Origin: CBDFKK01 sp965248815
GTDB lineage: Bacteria > Pseudomonadota > Alphaproteobacteria > SMXP01
Assembly (NCBI GenBank): GCA_965248815.1
Contig: CBDFKK010000008.1
Coordinates: 3,100,001-3,164,000 of the forward strand
Reading direction: 5' to 3'
DNA: 64,000 bases
This document shows, piece after piece, positions 18,140-27,362 of the stretch (within the stretch, counting starts at the first letter, position 1; each line of letters begins with the position of its first letter). The position numbers and the translations under genes were made by a program. The notes below the pieces were generated by a model. That model saw only the letters and a program-made list of their open reading frames with translations. It was not told the origin of the DNA and searched no databases.

Positions 18140-18553
18140 ATGTCTGAAACCATCAGCCACCACGCCGCTTTAATCTACACAATGGTCGTAGTAGCCGCAG
18201 CCGACGGAAGCATGAGCGATGCGGAATTCTCTACGATCGGAGATATCGTAAAAAAATATCCTGTCTTTGACGATTTCGATGGGGATCGTCTGGTGAACAT
18301 TGCTGAAGAATGCGGTCAGATCATGTCGGAGGATGGAGGTCTGCAAGCAGTCCTTGGTCTTGTCAAAGAGGCAATTCCTGAAAAGCTTGCGGAAACCGCT
18401 TATGCAGTGGCGGTGGATGTAGCAGCGGCGGATTCAAGAGTCCCGCAGGAACAACTACGCGTCTTGGAAATACTGCGCGATACGCTGGACATCGATAGGC
18501 TTTTTGCGGGTGCCATCGAACGCGCGGCGCGCGCAAGACACATGAGGGCATAA
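18140..18553 (+). CDS. TerB-like tellurite-resistance domain protein
   Basis: A 137-residue all-helical protein of the TerB family. The two acidic helix-loop motifs of the fold are visible as VVVAAADGSMSDAEF (about 16-30) and VDVAAADSRVPQEQL (about 94-108), the sites thought to bind metal. The protein lacks the other Ter partners here and has no signal peptide, so it is probably a stand-alone cytoplasmic TerB whose role in tellurite resistance is unproven. It follows the DinG-like gene by 95 bases. Confidence 0.8.
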   Translation: MSETISHHAALIYTMVVVAAADGSMSDAEFSTIGDIVKKYPVFDDFDGDRLVNIAEECGQIMSEDGGLQAVLGLVKEAIPEKLAETAYAVAVDVAAADSRVPQEQLRVLEILRDTLDIDRLFAGAIERAARARHMRA

Positions 18554-18618
18554 CTAACCGTCGTCAAAAGCCACGCCTTGCTGAGCTCGTTAATGCGCCA
18601 CAACACTTGAAGAAAAGA

Positions 18619-19146
18619 ATGAAGATAGTTCTTGTGCTACGCCATGCAAAAGCAAAACGCTCTCATAGCTCAGGGACAGATCATGCGCGCCGCCTCAATA
18701 CACGCGGGCGCGATTCGTCTTTGCGCATCGGCGTATACATGCACGATCAGGGATACAATCCAGACATAACAATTACTTCGTCCTCCGCGCGCACTATAGA
18801 AACGTCACAAGGTATCGCAGAGGCGTTTGGCGGTGAATTAAAGGTCTTGTCGGAAGACGCGCTCTATCTTGCCGACCCGGATCGACTATTGAAGACATGC
18901 CAAGCGCTTGACAATGCACTGGCATCAGTTCTCCTCATCGGTCACAACCCTGGCATGCACGAATTCGCATTATCGCTTGTGAAAAATCGGGAAGATCCAC
19001 TTGTTCGAAAACTTCTTGGATCATTTCCAACATGCGCGTTGGCTGCATTTCGCTTTGACACCGATTATTGGACGGGCGTCGCGCCGGCAGAGGGTCATTT
19101 GCTGGACGTCGTGTTTCCTCGCGAAGTGTCGGAAAACCACACTTAG
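18619..19146 (+). CDS. SixA-type histidine phosphatase
   Basis: A 175-residue member of the histidine phosphatase superfamily. The catalytic motif LRHAKAKRS is at about residues 7-15 (an RHA variant of RHG typical of SixA), the second active-site region is SSARTIETSQGI (about 54-65) and the second His lies in LIGHNPGMHEF (about 110-120). SixA proteins remove phosphate from phospho-His proteins such as phosphotransfer domains. The ATG at 18619 is chosen over a TTG at 18607 because GAAGAAAAG precedes it. It converges with a GNAT gene 3 bases away. Confidence 0.83.
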   Translation: MKIVLVLRHAKAKRSHSSGTDHARRLNTRGRDSSLRIGVYMHDQGYNPDITITSSSARTIETSQGIAEAFGGELKVLSEDALYLADPDRLLKTCQALDNALASVLLIGHNPGMHEFALSLVKNREDPLVRKLLGSFPTCALAAFRFDTDYWTGVAPAEGHLLDVVFPREVSENHT

Positions 19147-19149
19147 TTT

Positions 19150-19737
19150 TTACGGCCCATCATTGCGGTTGCGCTTGGATACAGCTTCGTTGACTTCTCG
19201 TTGATCGCGCCAAGCCTTCAAGTCAGACCAGCCATAGCCCATTTCTCTTAAGTCCTCACCCCAGTAACGAGACATGCGCTCGGCTGCGAGTTGACCACCA
19301 ATAGCCGTATAGAAATGCCGATTTGGATTGTCAGCCAGCGCCCAAATGATCGCCGAATTCATATTGATCGAAATAAGCTGGTCGAAAAGCTTTCGAATGA
19401 GCGTGCGCCCAACTCCACGATCGATGAAATTCGGAGCGACATAGAGCGCATAAACCTCGGCGCGATATGACATCTGCCAGTCCCGCGACGGGCCGCCATC
19501 GCCAAATCCTACAATACCGGCTGTGTCATGTTCCGCCACCAAGATTGTGCCGCTCTTGGAGGACGAGGCCAAAACGGCGCCAACCCTATGGTGCCAGGAT
19601 CGCATGAGACGGTTTGCGGATAGGCCGAGCAAAACGCGATTGGGCAAAACGCCTGCATAAGTCTCGCGCCACGACTCGACGTAGACTTCGGCGATGCCGC
19701 GGGCATCCTTTAAAGCAGCTGACCGTACTTCAATCAC
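19150..19737 (-). CDS. GNAT-family N-acetyltransferase
   Basis: A 195-residue acetyl-CoA-dependent acyltransferase. The start IEVRSAALKDARGIAEVYVESWRETY (quoted in part: IEVRSAALKDARG) is the usual beta1-alpha1 of this subclass, and the acetyl-CoA motif A region is LYVAPNFIDRGVGRTLIRK, in which DRGVGR is a slight variant of R/Q-x-x-G-x-G/A. The substrate is unknown. The GTG at 19737 is preferred because GGGAG lies 8 bases upstream and the fold starts at once; another GTG at 19779 would add 14 residues. Confidence 0.8.
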   Translation of the reverse strand: MIEVRSAALKDARGIAEVYVESWRETYAGVLPNRVLLGLSANRLMRSWHHRVGAVLASSSKSGTILVAEHDTAGIVGFGDGGPSRDWQMSYRAEVYALYVAPNFIDRGVGRTLIRKLFDQLISINMNSAIIWALADNPNRHFYTAIGGQLAAERMSRYWGEDLREMGYGWSDLKAWRDQREVNEAVSKRNRNDGP

Positions 19738-19848
19738 CTCTCGCGCTCCCAATCCGCTCAAGTCTAGTCCAAAGCGCACGGCAATAAAAATGGCAGACGC
19801 GCCGCGCGCGCCTGCCAGTGAGAGGGAAAACGGCTTTTAGAATAACTC

Positions 19849-21480
19849 TTAATAGAGACCTAAAGTCTGCATGGTTGAAGGACCGGCAATGCCATCGACC
19901 TCCAGATTTTCTTCTGATTGCACGGCTTCGACGGCATCCTCAACGTCGCTTGAGTAGACACCGTCAATGGGACCGTCATAGGCTCCAGCCTCTTTGAGGG
20001 CTTCTTGTAGGCGCTCAACTTCAAATCCTTTATCGCCGTTTTGCAGCAAATATAGGCCGCGCTTGCCTTTTTGAGCATTGTAGAGCCGCTGCTTCGTGCT
20101 TTTAAGATACGAGCTGCGCTGCTCAGGGGCGGCAGAGGCAACCGACATTTGGTCGCGCTCTACGCGCAACGCCTCGATTTTGTTGTCTAATCTTTGGTCG
20201 TTGAGAACCGAGTTATCGGCTTCAACGTCTTCGGCCAAAGACGCCATCATCTCATCAGCCACTTCGAAATTGCCGGCTTCATATTGAGAGATGGCAGCCG
20301 TATGGAGCCGCTCCGCCTCGAAGAGGCGCGCCTCAACAAGTACTTCATTGTTAGTGGCAGCAGCAGCCCTGTTTTTGTCATCTGTCAGCTCAACGGTCAC
20401 TCTCGAGATGAATTCTTCAACAAGCCCTGTTTCCGCCTCTTTGTAGGTAAAGGAGATCTCACCAATGCCTACGTTGCCACTGTGATCTTCGAATAAGCCC
20501 TCTTCCGGCTCAATTCTGAGCAACAGTGACCGTTTTTCGCCGGCGTAGAAGTCTTCCATATCAAAATCCGACGACCCAGGCTCTTCTGCAGAGCCGAAAC
20601 TGACGACTTGAACGTCCTTGATGCCCTGCGCCGCTGAGAATTCGAAACGAACGTCCTTGGCGACAGTCGTAAAAAGCGTTCGTAATTCTTGCTCGAAAAT
20701 GCGTGCCATCTGGTTGGGGTGTTCGATGTAGTAGTATGTACCGCCAGCATATTCCGCGATGGCTTGCATTAAGTCCTCGTCATAATCGCGTCCGAGACCC
20801 ATGGTCGAAATACGGACGCCGTCTTTTTTCGCGGCCCGAACTAGCCGACGAATTTCTCGAGGATCCGTAACCCCTTGATTTGCTAAGCCATCCGACAGCA
20901 GGAGCACGCGGCTGATGGTTTTATCACTCTCAATATCGTCCAAACGATCTTGAACCTCATCCACTCCTCTCATCATCCCGCCCACGAGGTTAGTCGAACC
21001 GCGGGGCTCAAGGGCATCGATAAGCCGCTTAATGGGATAGGTAGATTCGACTCGGGCGGACGGCCACATCACCGTGATTTGGTCGTCATATTCCACAATG
21101 GAGAGATAGTCCTTGCCGGACAGACGGTCGACGGCCATTTTTGCCGCCTTTTTGAGGTATTCGATCTTGCCAGTATCCTCCATCGAGCCGGAGCGATCCA
21201 AAACCAATGAGAGATTAAGTGGCGGACGTCTTTCGGGATACCGATGAAGAACCTCCATTGCCTCAAACCGCACCAACACAAAGATGGGTTCGGTTTGACC
21301 GCTCAACACGACGGGCCGATCAATTTCGACAAGTGGGGTCACCGATTGCACGGGCTTGGCATTTGCCGTCTCTATGACATTGCCGGCAGCAAAGAAACTC
21401 GCCACCCCCAATGCCAAGCCTGCTACAAATCCGCGCTTTCTAAGGCTTTGTGATCTAAGCGTCTGATTTTGTCCGTTCAT
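19849..21480 (-). CDS. Secreted von Willebrand A protein with C-terminal peptidoglycan-binding domain
   Basis: A 543-residue exported protein. The signal peptide (RKRGFVAGLALGVASFFAAG, cleavage near NAKPV) leads into a VWA domain whose metal site is DRSGSM (about 95-100), with further MIDAS residues in GSTNL and SDGLANQG. A beta-sandwich region and an acidic helical linker follow. The last 65 residues form a peptidoglycan_binding_1 domain (FEVERLQEALKEAGAYDGPI to GPSTMQTLGLY). It probably acts at the cell wall as an adhesive or scaffold. The ATG at 21480 has AGGAG 6 bases upstream; an earlier ATG at 21498 does not. It is divergent from the PrkA operon. Confidence 0.83.
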   Translation of the reverse strand: MNGQNQTLRSQSLRKRGFVAGLALGVASFFAAGNVIETANAKPVQSVTPLVEIDRPVVLSGQTEPIFVLVRFEAMEVLHRYPERRPPLNLSLVLDRSGSMEDTGKIEYLKKAAKMAVDRLSGKDYLSIVEYDDQITVMWPSARVESTYPIKRLIDALEPRGSTNLVGGMMRGVDEVQDRLDDIESDKTISRVLLLSDGLANQGVTDPREIRRLVRAAKKDGVRISTMGLGRDYDEDLMQAIAEYAGGTYYYIEHPNQMARIFEQELRTLFTTVAKDVRFEFSAAQGIKDVQVVSFGSAEEPGSSDFDMEDFYAGEKRSLLLRIEPEEGLFEDHSGNVGIGEISFTYKEAETGLVEEFISRVTVELTDDKNRAAAATNNEVLVEARLFEAERLHTAAISQYEAGNFEVADEMMASLAEDVEADNSVLNDQRLDNKIEALRVERDQMSVASAAPEQRSSYLKSTKQRLYNAQKGKRGLYLLQNGDKGFEVERLQEALKEAGAYDGPIDGVYSSDVEDAVEAVQSEENLEVDGIAGPSTMQTLGLY

Positions 21481-22136
21481 GGAGTTCTCCTGACTCATAG
21501 CAGCGGTTCTGACCTAAATTTGCGGCCGCAGATTCATTGTTTCGTGAAACAAGCGCAAGCTAGGCGCCGAATGTGGCGCCCCTATGCGAGGAATGAGGCA
21601 TGAATGTGACTTCGACAACGAGTTCGGCGTTTAACGAACGCGATTGAATTAATACGCACACGCACCATAGACGTCATGGACACCAAAGTGACGATTTCGC
21701 CACTTGCACAACATTTTTTTAAGCCGAATTGAAGAAGTGAACAAACAACTCTTAAAAGAGGCCGAATCGGCTGATACATTTGAGAATCGGCTGTGTCTTC
21801 ACATTGAAAAGACAATGCTGCGCTGCAACCACGCATGCGCAGCGGGGATTCTTGGGGTCAACTACCAAGTCACCTCGGTCCTAATGTCGCCAAAGTTCAT
21901 TGGCAACATTAGGTAAATAAGCACGACCAAAAACAAAGGTCGGCGCAACTATGTCAAAAAGGGGAAGACGAAACGTGAAGTGTGCCTATTGGGCATTGTT
22001 TTGCGCGCTAACCACGGTTCGCCAAACCAAATGTTGGGAGCTGCGTATAGATTTAAGAGATCTTTATGGATTGACGCCTAAGTTTACTATGATGATCTAA
22101 AGCGCATACTTGTCATACCTAAGCGAGATTATTGCC
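21481..22136. other. Intergenic region between the VWA gene and prkA
   Basis: About 650 bases without a convincing gene. Short frames exist (for example a TTG-started 70-residue frame at 21704-21916) but they lack ribosome sites and known motifs. The region is richer in A+T than its neighbours, contains a strong inverted repeat at 21880-21913, and must carry the divergent promoters of the VWA gene and the prkA operon. A small RNA in this interval is possible but cannot be shown from the sequence. Confidence 0.6.
21880..21913. repeat. Near-perfect 14-base inverted repeat (stem-loop)
   Basis: CCTAATGTCGCCAA is followed by a 6-base loop and then TTGGCAACATTAGG, giving 13 of 14 paired positions. 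Neither side is followed by a T-run, so it is not an ordinary intrinsic terminator. It lies about 220 bases before the prkA start. Confidence 0.75.
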
Positions 22137-24071
22137 ATGGAAGTGTTTGACGCTTTTTCGAAATCCTACAGTCGCGAAAAACATGAGACGATGAGTCTAA
22201 GAGACTATCTCTTGGCTTGCCGCGACGATCCTATGATGTACGCCTCGTCGGCGGAGCGCCTGATCAATGCGATCGGTGAACCGGAATATGTTGACACAAG
22301 CAAAGATCAACGACTCTCGCGCGTCTTTTTCAATCGTACGATCAAACGTTACAAATCGTTCTCCAATTTCTACGGCATGGAAGATACGATTGAGCGGATC
22401 GTCGGCTATTTCACCTATGCCGCCCAAGGTTTGGAAGAGCGACGTCAAATTCTGTATCTCTTGGGGCCCGTCGGCGGCGGCAAGTCTTCGCTTGCGGAAC
22501 GCTTGAAGGAGTTGATGGAAGTCAACCCGATCTATGCACTCAAAGCAGGCGATCAAATCAGTCCCGTTTTTGAATCCCCCCTCGGGCTTTTCCGCTCGGA
22601 GGAAATGGAAGACTTGCTTGAAGAAAAATATGGCATCGAACGGCGGCGACTAATCGGCATAATGTCACCGTGGGCCTTCAAGCGATTGGACGAATTCAAT
22701 GGTGACATTTCCAAATTTGAAGTCGTCCGGCTTTATCCCTCAAAGCTCCGCCAAATCGGAATTTGCAAGACCGAACCGGGCGATGAAAACAACCAAGACA
22801 TTTCCGCCCTTGTCGGTAAAGTCGACATCAGAAAGTTAGAGCACTACAGCCAAGATGATCCCGACGTATATAGTTTCTCCGGCGGCTTGTGCCGTGCCAA
22901 CCAAGGCCTTCTCGAATTTGTCGAGATGTTCAAGGCACCCATCAAAGTGTTGCATCCGTTGCTCACGGCCACCCAAGAAAGCAACTATATAGGTACTGAA
23001 GCTCTTGGACCGATCCCATTCCAAGGACTCGTGCTCGCGCACTCCAACGAATCTGAGTGGCAGCTCTTCAAGAACAATAAGAACAACGAAGCGTTCTTGG
23101 ATCGCATTTCAGTCATCAAGGTGCCTTACTGTCTCCGGGCGACCGAAGAGTCCGCGATCTACCACAAGCTGTTGAAGGGGAGCGAGCTTGGCAACGCGAC
23201 ATGCGCGCCCGAGACATTGGAAATGTTGGCGCGCTTTTCAGTCATGACGCGTCTCAAGGAGCATGAAAACTCAGGTCTGTTTTCCAAGATGCGTGTCTAC
23301 GATGGTGACAAGCTCAAAGATACGGACCCCAAGGCCAAATCCGTTCAAGAGTATCGGGACGCGGCCGGTGTCGATGAAGGAATGAATGGAATCAGCACCA
23401 GATTTGCATTCAAAGTTCTGTCTGCGACGTTTAACTACGATACCGAGGAACTGGCCGCCGATCCTGTACATCTTATGTACATTCTTGAACAAGCGATCCG
23501 CCGCGAACAATTTCCGGAAGAGATTGAAAAGCGCTATTTGGACTTTATAAAGTCCGAGCTCAGCCAGCGCTATGCAGAATTCATAGGAAATGAGATTCAA
23601 AAGGCCTATCTCGAGTCCTATGGTGAATACGGCCAAAACTTGTTTGATCGCTACATCTCATATGCCGACGCTTGGATCGAGGATCAAGATCACAAAGATT
23701 CGGACACCGGCCAGCTCCTCGACCGACAAGCGATTGATGCGGAATTGTCCAAAATTGAAAAGCCCGCTGGTATTGCGAACCCCAAAGATTTCCGAAATGA
23801 GGTGGTTAAGTTTGCTCTTAGAGCTCGCGCCGACAATAGCGGCACAAATCCACCGTGGACATCCTATGAAAAGCTCCGCAACGTCATTGAAAAACGCATG
23901 TTCAGCCAAGTTGAAGATCTGCTACCGGTGATCAGTTTCGAATCCAAGAAAGACAGCAATACTGAACAGAAACACAAGGAGTTCGTCGAAAGGATGTTGT
24001 CCCGGAAGTACACTGAACGGCAGGTCCGACGTCTTGTCGAGTGGTACATGCGTGTCGATAAGGCAGGCTAA
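22137..24071 (+). CDS. prkA: PrkA family serine protein kinase / AAA+ ATPase
   Basis: A 644-residue protein colinear with E. coli YeaG and Bacillus PrkA. The N-terminal AAA domain carries Walker A LLGPVGGGKSS (about 108-118) and the sensor regions LGPIPFQG and VLAHSNE; the C-terminal PrkA domain includes VQEYRDAAGVDEGMNGISTRFAFK in part. Family members autophosphorylate and act in stress, starvation or sporulation responses, and newer work on PrkA reports Lon-like protease activity. The ATG at 22137 matches the family N-terminus (MEVFDAF, like MNIFDHY); a TTG at 22110 is less likely. It is the first gene of the prkA-yeaH-ycgB operon. Confidence 0.95.
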   Translation: MEVFDAFSKSYSREKHETMSLRDYLLACRDDPMMYASSAERLINAIGEPEYVDTSKDQRLSRVFFNRTIKRYKSFSNFYGMEDTIERIVGYFTYAAQGLEERRQILYLLGPVGGGKSSLAERLKELMEVNPIYALKAGDQISPVFESPLGLFRSEEMEDLLEEKYGIERRRLIGIMSPWAFKRLDEFNGDISKFEVVRLYPSKLRQIGICKTEPGDENNQDISALVGKVDIRKLEHYSQDDPDVYSFSGGLCRANQGLLEFVEMFKAPIKVLHPLLTATQESNYIGTEALGPIPFQGLVLAHSNESEWQLFKNNKNNEAFLDRISVIKVPYCLRATEESAIYHKLLKGSELGNATCAPETLEMLARFSVMTRLKEHENSGLFSKMRVYDGDKLKDTDPKAKSVQEYRDAAGVDEGMNGISTRFAFKVLSATFNYDTEELAADPVHLMYILEQAIRREQFPEEIEKRYLDFIKSELSQRYAEFIGNEIQKAYLESYGEYGQNLFDRYISYADAWIEDQDHKDSDTGQLLDRQAIDAELSKIEKPAGIANPKDFRNEVVKFALRARADNSGTNPPWTSYEKLRNVIEKRMFSQVEDLLPVISFESKKDSNTEQKHKEFVERMLSRKYTERQVRRLVEWYMRVDKAG

Positions 24072-24130
24072 AGGCCGAATTCGGCGCACGCGAGAACGGT
24101 CCGAGTAGGCGTCATGAGAATGGCTTTTGA

Positions 24131-25456
24131 ATGACCTATTTCATCGATCGACGCCTTAATCCGAAAGGAAAGAGTATCGGTAACCGGCAGCGGTTTATTA
24201 AGCGTGCGCGGGCGCAAATTAAAGAAGCTGTTCAGAAGTCGTTGAAGGACCGCACCGTTTCGGATTTCGAAAGCGAACAAGAAATCACAATTCCTACCAA
24301 AGGAACCGAGGAACCACGGTTTCGCTTATCCAGTTCAGGCGGTACCCGAGATGGCATTCATCCCGGCAACAAAGAATTCGTCGAAGGCGACGAGATTAAA
24401 AAGAAGCGTTCTGGCAGCGGCAACGGATCGGGCAAAGAAGCCAGCGATAGCGGTGAAGGCGAGGACAGCTTCCAATTTACGCTAACGCAAGAAGAAATCC
24501 TCGACCTCTTTTTTGAGGACCTCGAACTGCCCAACCTCGTCAAAACGTCCCTAAAGGAAATCAAGCGAACTAAATATAAGCGCGCTGGCCTTACAACCGG
24601 AGGCACACCAAACAATATCAACTTGTTGCGGACCATGCGCAATTCCTATGGCCGGCGTATTGCGCTGAAACGCCCTAGCAGCGGAGATGTTGCATTGCTT
24701 CGAGATGAATTATTCATGCTGGAGCGAAAAGCTGAGCCGTCACCGAAGGAGAACGCCCGCAAACAACAGCTTATCGAACAAATTGCGCGCCTAGAAGCCA
24801 AACGACGAGGCGTTCCCTACATCGATCCGATCGATGTCCGCTACAATGCCTTTGAGCCCACACCCATTCAGACCAGCCAAGCCGTCATGTTCTGTCTCAT
24901 GGACGTGTCGGGCTCCATGGGCGAACGCGAGAAAGATCTAGCAAAGAGATTCTACATTCTTTTGCACCTCTTTCTCAAAAGACGATATGAAAAAGTCGAT
25001 ATCGTCTTTATCCGGCATACACATGAAGCGCAAGAAGTCGATGAACAAACTTTTTTCTACAGTCGGCAGAGCGGAGGTACAATCGTCAGCACGGCTCTAG
25101 AAGAAATGTTGACCATCACAGAAGATAGATACGTTACCAGCGATTGGAATATCTACGTCGCGCAAGCCTCCGACGGTTACACGCAATCGGGCGACGCCCA
25201 ATACTGTGTCGATCTGTTGATCGAAAAAATCATGCCGATCAGCCAGTATTATGCCTATATCGAGATTCTAGATGAGCGGGAAAAGGAAGTATTCGCCGAC
25301 GAAGAAAGCGGGGCAGAGCTTTGGCGTGCTTATCGCAAGGTTTATAAAGAATGGCAAAATTTCGCGATGACGCGGATCGCCAAACCATCAGACATTTATC
25401 CGGTATTTCGAAAACTATTCGTCAAGCGTAGCGAACAAGAGGACGCTGCGGCGTAG
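24131..25456 (+). CDS. yeaH: YeaH/YhbH family protein (DUF444, VWA-like)
   Basis: A 441-residue DUF444 protein, the constant partner of PrkA. The N-terminus FIDRRLNPKGKSIGNRQRF is the family start. A Ser/Gly-rich acidic linker (about 90-115) precedes the VWA-like domain, where the metal site is MDVSGSM (about 257-263) and QSGGTIVSTALEEM carries another MIDAS residue. Its molecular role is unknown; it is thought to work with PrkA and SpoVR-type proteins in nutrient-stress signalling. It starts 59 bases after prkA and ends 7 bases before ycgB. Confidence 0.94.
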   Translation: MTYFIDRRLNPKGKSIGNRQRFIKRARAQIKEAVQKSLKDRTVSDFESEQEITIPTKGTEEPRFRLSSSGGTRDGIHPGNKEFVEGDEIKKKRSGSGNGSGKEASDSGEGEDSFQFTLTQEEILDLFFEDLELPNLVKTSLKEIKRTKYKRAGLTTGGTPNNINLLRTMRNSYGRRIALKRPSSGDVALLRDELFMLERKAEPSPKENARKQQLIEQIARLEAKRRGVPYIDPIDVRYNAFEPTPIQTSQAVMFCLMDVSGSMGEREKDLAKRFYILLHLFLKRRYEKVDIVFIRHTHEAQEVDEQTFFYSRQSGGTIVSTALEEMLTITEDRYVTSDWNIYVAQASDGYTQSGDAQYCVDLLIEKIMPISQYYAYIEILDEREKEVFADEESGAELWRAYRKVYKEWQNFAMTRIAKPSDIYPVFRKLFVKRSEQEDAAA

Positions 25457-25463
25457 TCTTCGA

Positions 25464-26942
25464 ATGACTCTCTTGTTTGACGGCGCAGATTGGGATTTCG
25501 CGGCCCTTCAAATAGTCTACAACGCAGTAGAGGAGATCGCGCTTGGCGATCTTGGCCTCGACATCTACCCAAACCAAGTCGAGATTATTTCGTCTGAGCA
25601 AATGCTCGATGCCTATTCGTCCCATGGCATGCCTCTCATGTATCGCCATTGGTCGTTCGGCAAATTGTTCGCGCGAGAAGAAATGCTCTATCGGTCGGGC
25701 TTTTCCGGCTTGGCGTATGAGATTGTCATCAATTCCAGTCCGTGCATTTCTTATTTGATGGAAGACAATACAATGACCATGCAAGCGTTGGTAATGGCCC
25801 ACGCTGCGTTTGGTCACAATCATTTCTTCAAGAACAACTATCTGTTTCGCCAGTGGACCGATGCCGATGGAATTTTGGACTATCTCGATTTTGCCAAGAA
25901 ATACATCGTAAAATGCGAAGAAGAATACGGTCTTGAAGCTGTAGAGGAAATTCTCGACGCCGCTCACGCAATCATGAGTCAGGGCGTTTTCCGGTATCAC
26001 CGCCCGCCGCGACGCTCAGAACGCGAAAAAGAAGAGAAACTGCGCCAACGTATTGCCCACGAGCGCGAATCCTTCAACGATTTGTGGCGCACGGTACCCA
26101 ATGCTCACTCGCGCAGTTTCCGAGATGATGAAGAATTCGAGGCAGACGAAGACGGCGAACGGCTGTCGCTGCCAGAAGAAAACTTGCTTTACTTTTTAGA
26201 GAAATACAGTCCGGTTCTAAAGGCATGGCAAACCGAGATCCTGCGGATTGTCCGGCATGTCGCGCAATATTTTTATCCCCAAAAGCAAACGAAAGTCATG
26301 AATGAAGGCTGCGCGACATTCGTGCACTACTACATTATGAGCCAACTCCATGAACGAGGCCAAATCACTGACGGCGCATTTCTGGAATTCATTCACAGTC
26401 ATACCAGTGTCATATTCCAGCCTGACTTCGATGACCCGCGATACAGCGGTCTCAACCCCTACGCCCTCGGTTTTGCAATGATGCAAGACATCAAGCGTAT
26501 CTGCGAGGAACCGACTGACGAAGACAAGGCATGGTTTCCGGATCTTGCTGGATCGCAGGACTGGCGCAAAGCGCTTAAACATGCCTGGGCAAACTACCGT
26601 GACGAGTCATTCATTCAGCAATATTTAAGCCCTAAAGTTATGCGTGACTTCAAATTGTTCACACTACATGATGACACTGAAAGCCCCGTCTACACCGTCG
26701 AAGCGATCCACAACGAACGCGGTTATAAGAAGATCCGGCAAAACATTGCTCAAAGCTATGACATCGGCGTCCTCGAACCCAATATACAAGCCGTTAGCGC
26801 CGACCTTGCTGGCGACAGAAAACTCACACTTCAGCATACACGCCACAACGGCGTACCACTAGACGCTAAACAAAAGTCCAAGGTGTTGGGTTACGTCCAG
26901 CAACTGTGGGGCCACGAAGTGGAACTTGACAAGGTCGACTAG
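25464..26942 (+). CDS. ycgB: SpoVR family protein YcgB
   Basis: A 492-residue SpoVR-like protein. Diagnostic stretches are QVEIISSEQMLDAYSSHGMP near residue 30, MAHAAFGHNHFFKNN (about 112-126, with a His pair), KVMNEGCATFVHYYI (about 277-291) and SGLNPYALGFAMMQDI (about 330-345). In Bacillus SpoVR is needed for spore cortex formation; in non-sporulating proteobacteria it is co-regulated with prkA and yeaH. The conserved His and Glu residues suggest a metal site, but no reaction is established. It is the third gene of the operon. Confidence 0.94.
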   Translation: MTLLFDGADWDFAALQIVYNAVEEIALGDLGLDIYPNQVEIISSEQMLDAYSSHGMPLMYRHWSFGKLFAREEMLYRSGFSGLAYEIVINSSPCISYLMEDNTMTMQALVMAHAAFGHNHFFKNNYLFRQWTDADGILDYLDFAKKYIVKCEEEYGLEAVEEILDAAHAIMSQGVFRYHRPPRRSEREKEEKLRQRIAHERESFNDLWRTVPNAHSRSFRDDEEFEADEDGERLSLPEENLLYFLEKYSPVLKAWQTEILRIVRHVAQYFYPQKQTKVMNEGCATFVHYYIMSQLHERGQITDGAFLEFIHSHTSVIFQPDFDDPRYSGLNPYALGFAMMQDIKRICEEPTDEDKAWFPDLAGSQDWRKALKHAWANYRDESFIQQYLSPKVMRDFKLFTLHDDTESPVYTVEAIHNERGYKKIRQNIAQSYDIGVLEPNIQAVSADLAGDRKLTLQHTRHNGVPLDAKQKSKVLGYVQQLWGHEVELDKVD

Positions 26943-27362
26943 CAGTCTAAGCAAGATTAATCGATTGTAAATCTTGTTTGCCACCCTCCTGGCGCCCAAT
27001 TCACTAACAATGTCCTAATAATCAGACGTATGCGGATGAAATCCGTTGCATGCGTCAGAATAGACAACCGCTGACGTATTCTGGATCCCACTGATCGCGC
27101 ATAAGTCGCAGCATCTTAAGGGTTTTGGCGCATCAAAGCGGCCGCTGCATTTAGCCATTTTACAAGGTTCCCGTAGCAGAAATCTGGTTTGTCATCACAA
27201 AGAATTGCAAATAATCCGCCCGCTTGATTAACCCTATTTTATCCGTCCCGCCCCTACTCTCATTTCTGCAAGAAGGCTAAGCGAGGCTCTTACACGTCGG
27301 CAGCGCGAAGGAATTAGGGGAGTCGACCTTTTTGCGTCTGGGAAAGTTTAGATTGTATACGG
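26943..27362. other. Intergenic region upstream of the TonB-dependent receptor
   Basis: About 420 bases with no credible reading frame. It contains a bulged stem-loop at 27025-27056 (GACGTATGC on one side, GCATGCGTC on the other) shortly after ycgB, which may end or attenuate that transcript although no T-run follows, and presumably the receptor promoter within the last 150 bases. No match to the operator before ubiD was found here; only TTGTATAC just before the ATG is faintly similar. Confidence 0.5.

Noticed and set aside
21704..21916. A possible 70-residue protein in the region before prkA
   Set aside because: It starts at TTG without a ribosome site, matches nothing known to me, and ends within the inverted repeat.
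27025..27056. Stem-loop after ycgB considered as an intrinsic terminator
   Set aside because: The stem is bulged and no T-run follows on either strand, so it is left as an unassigned structure.
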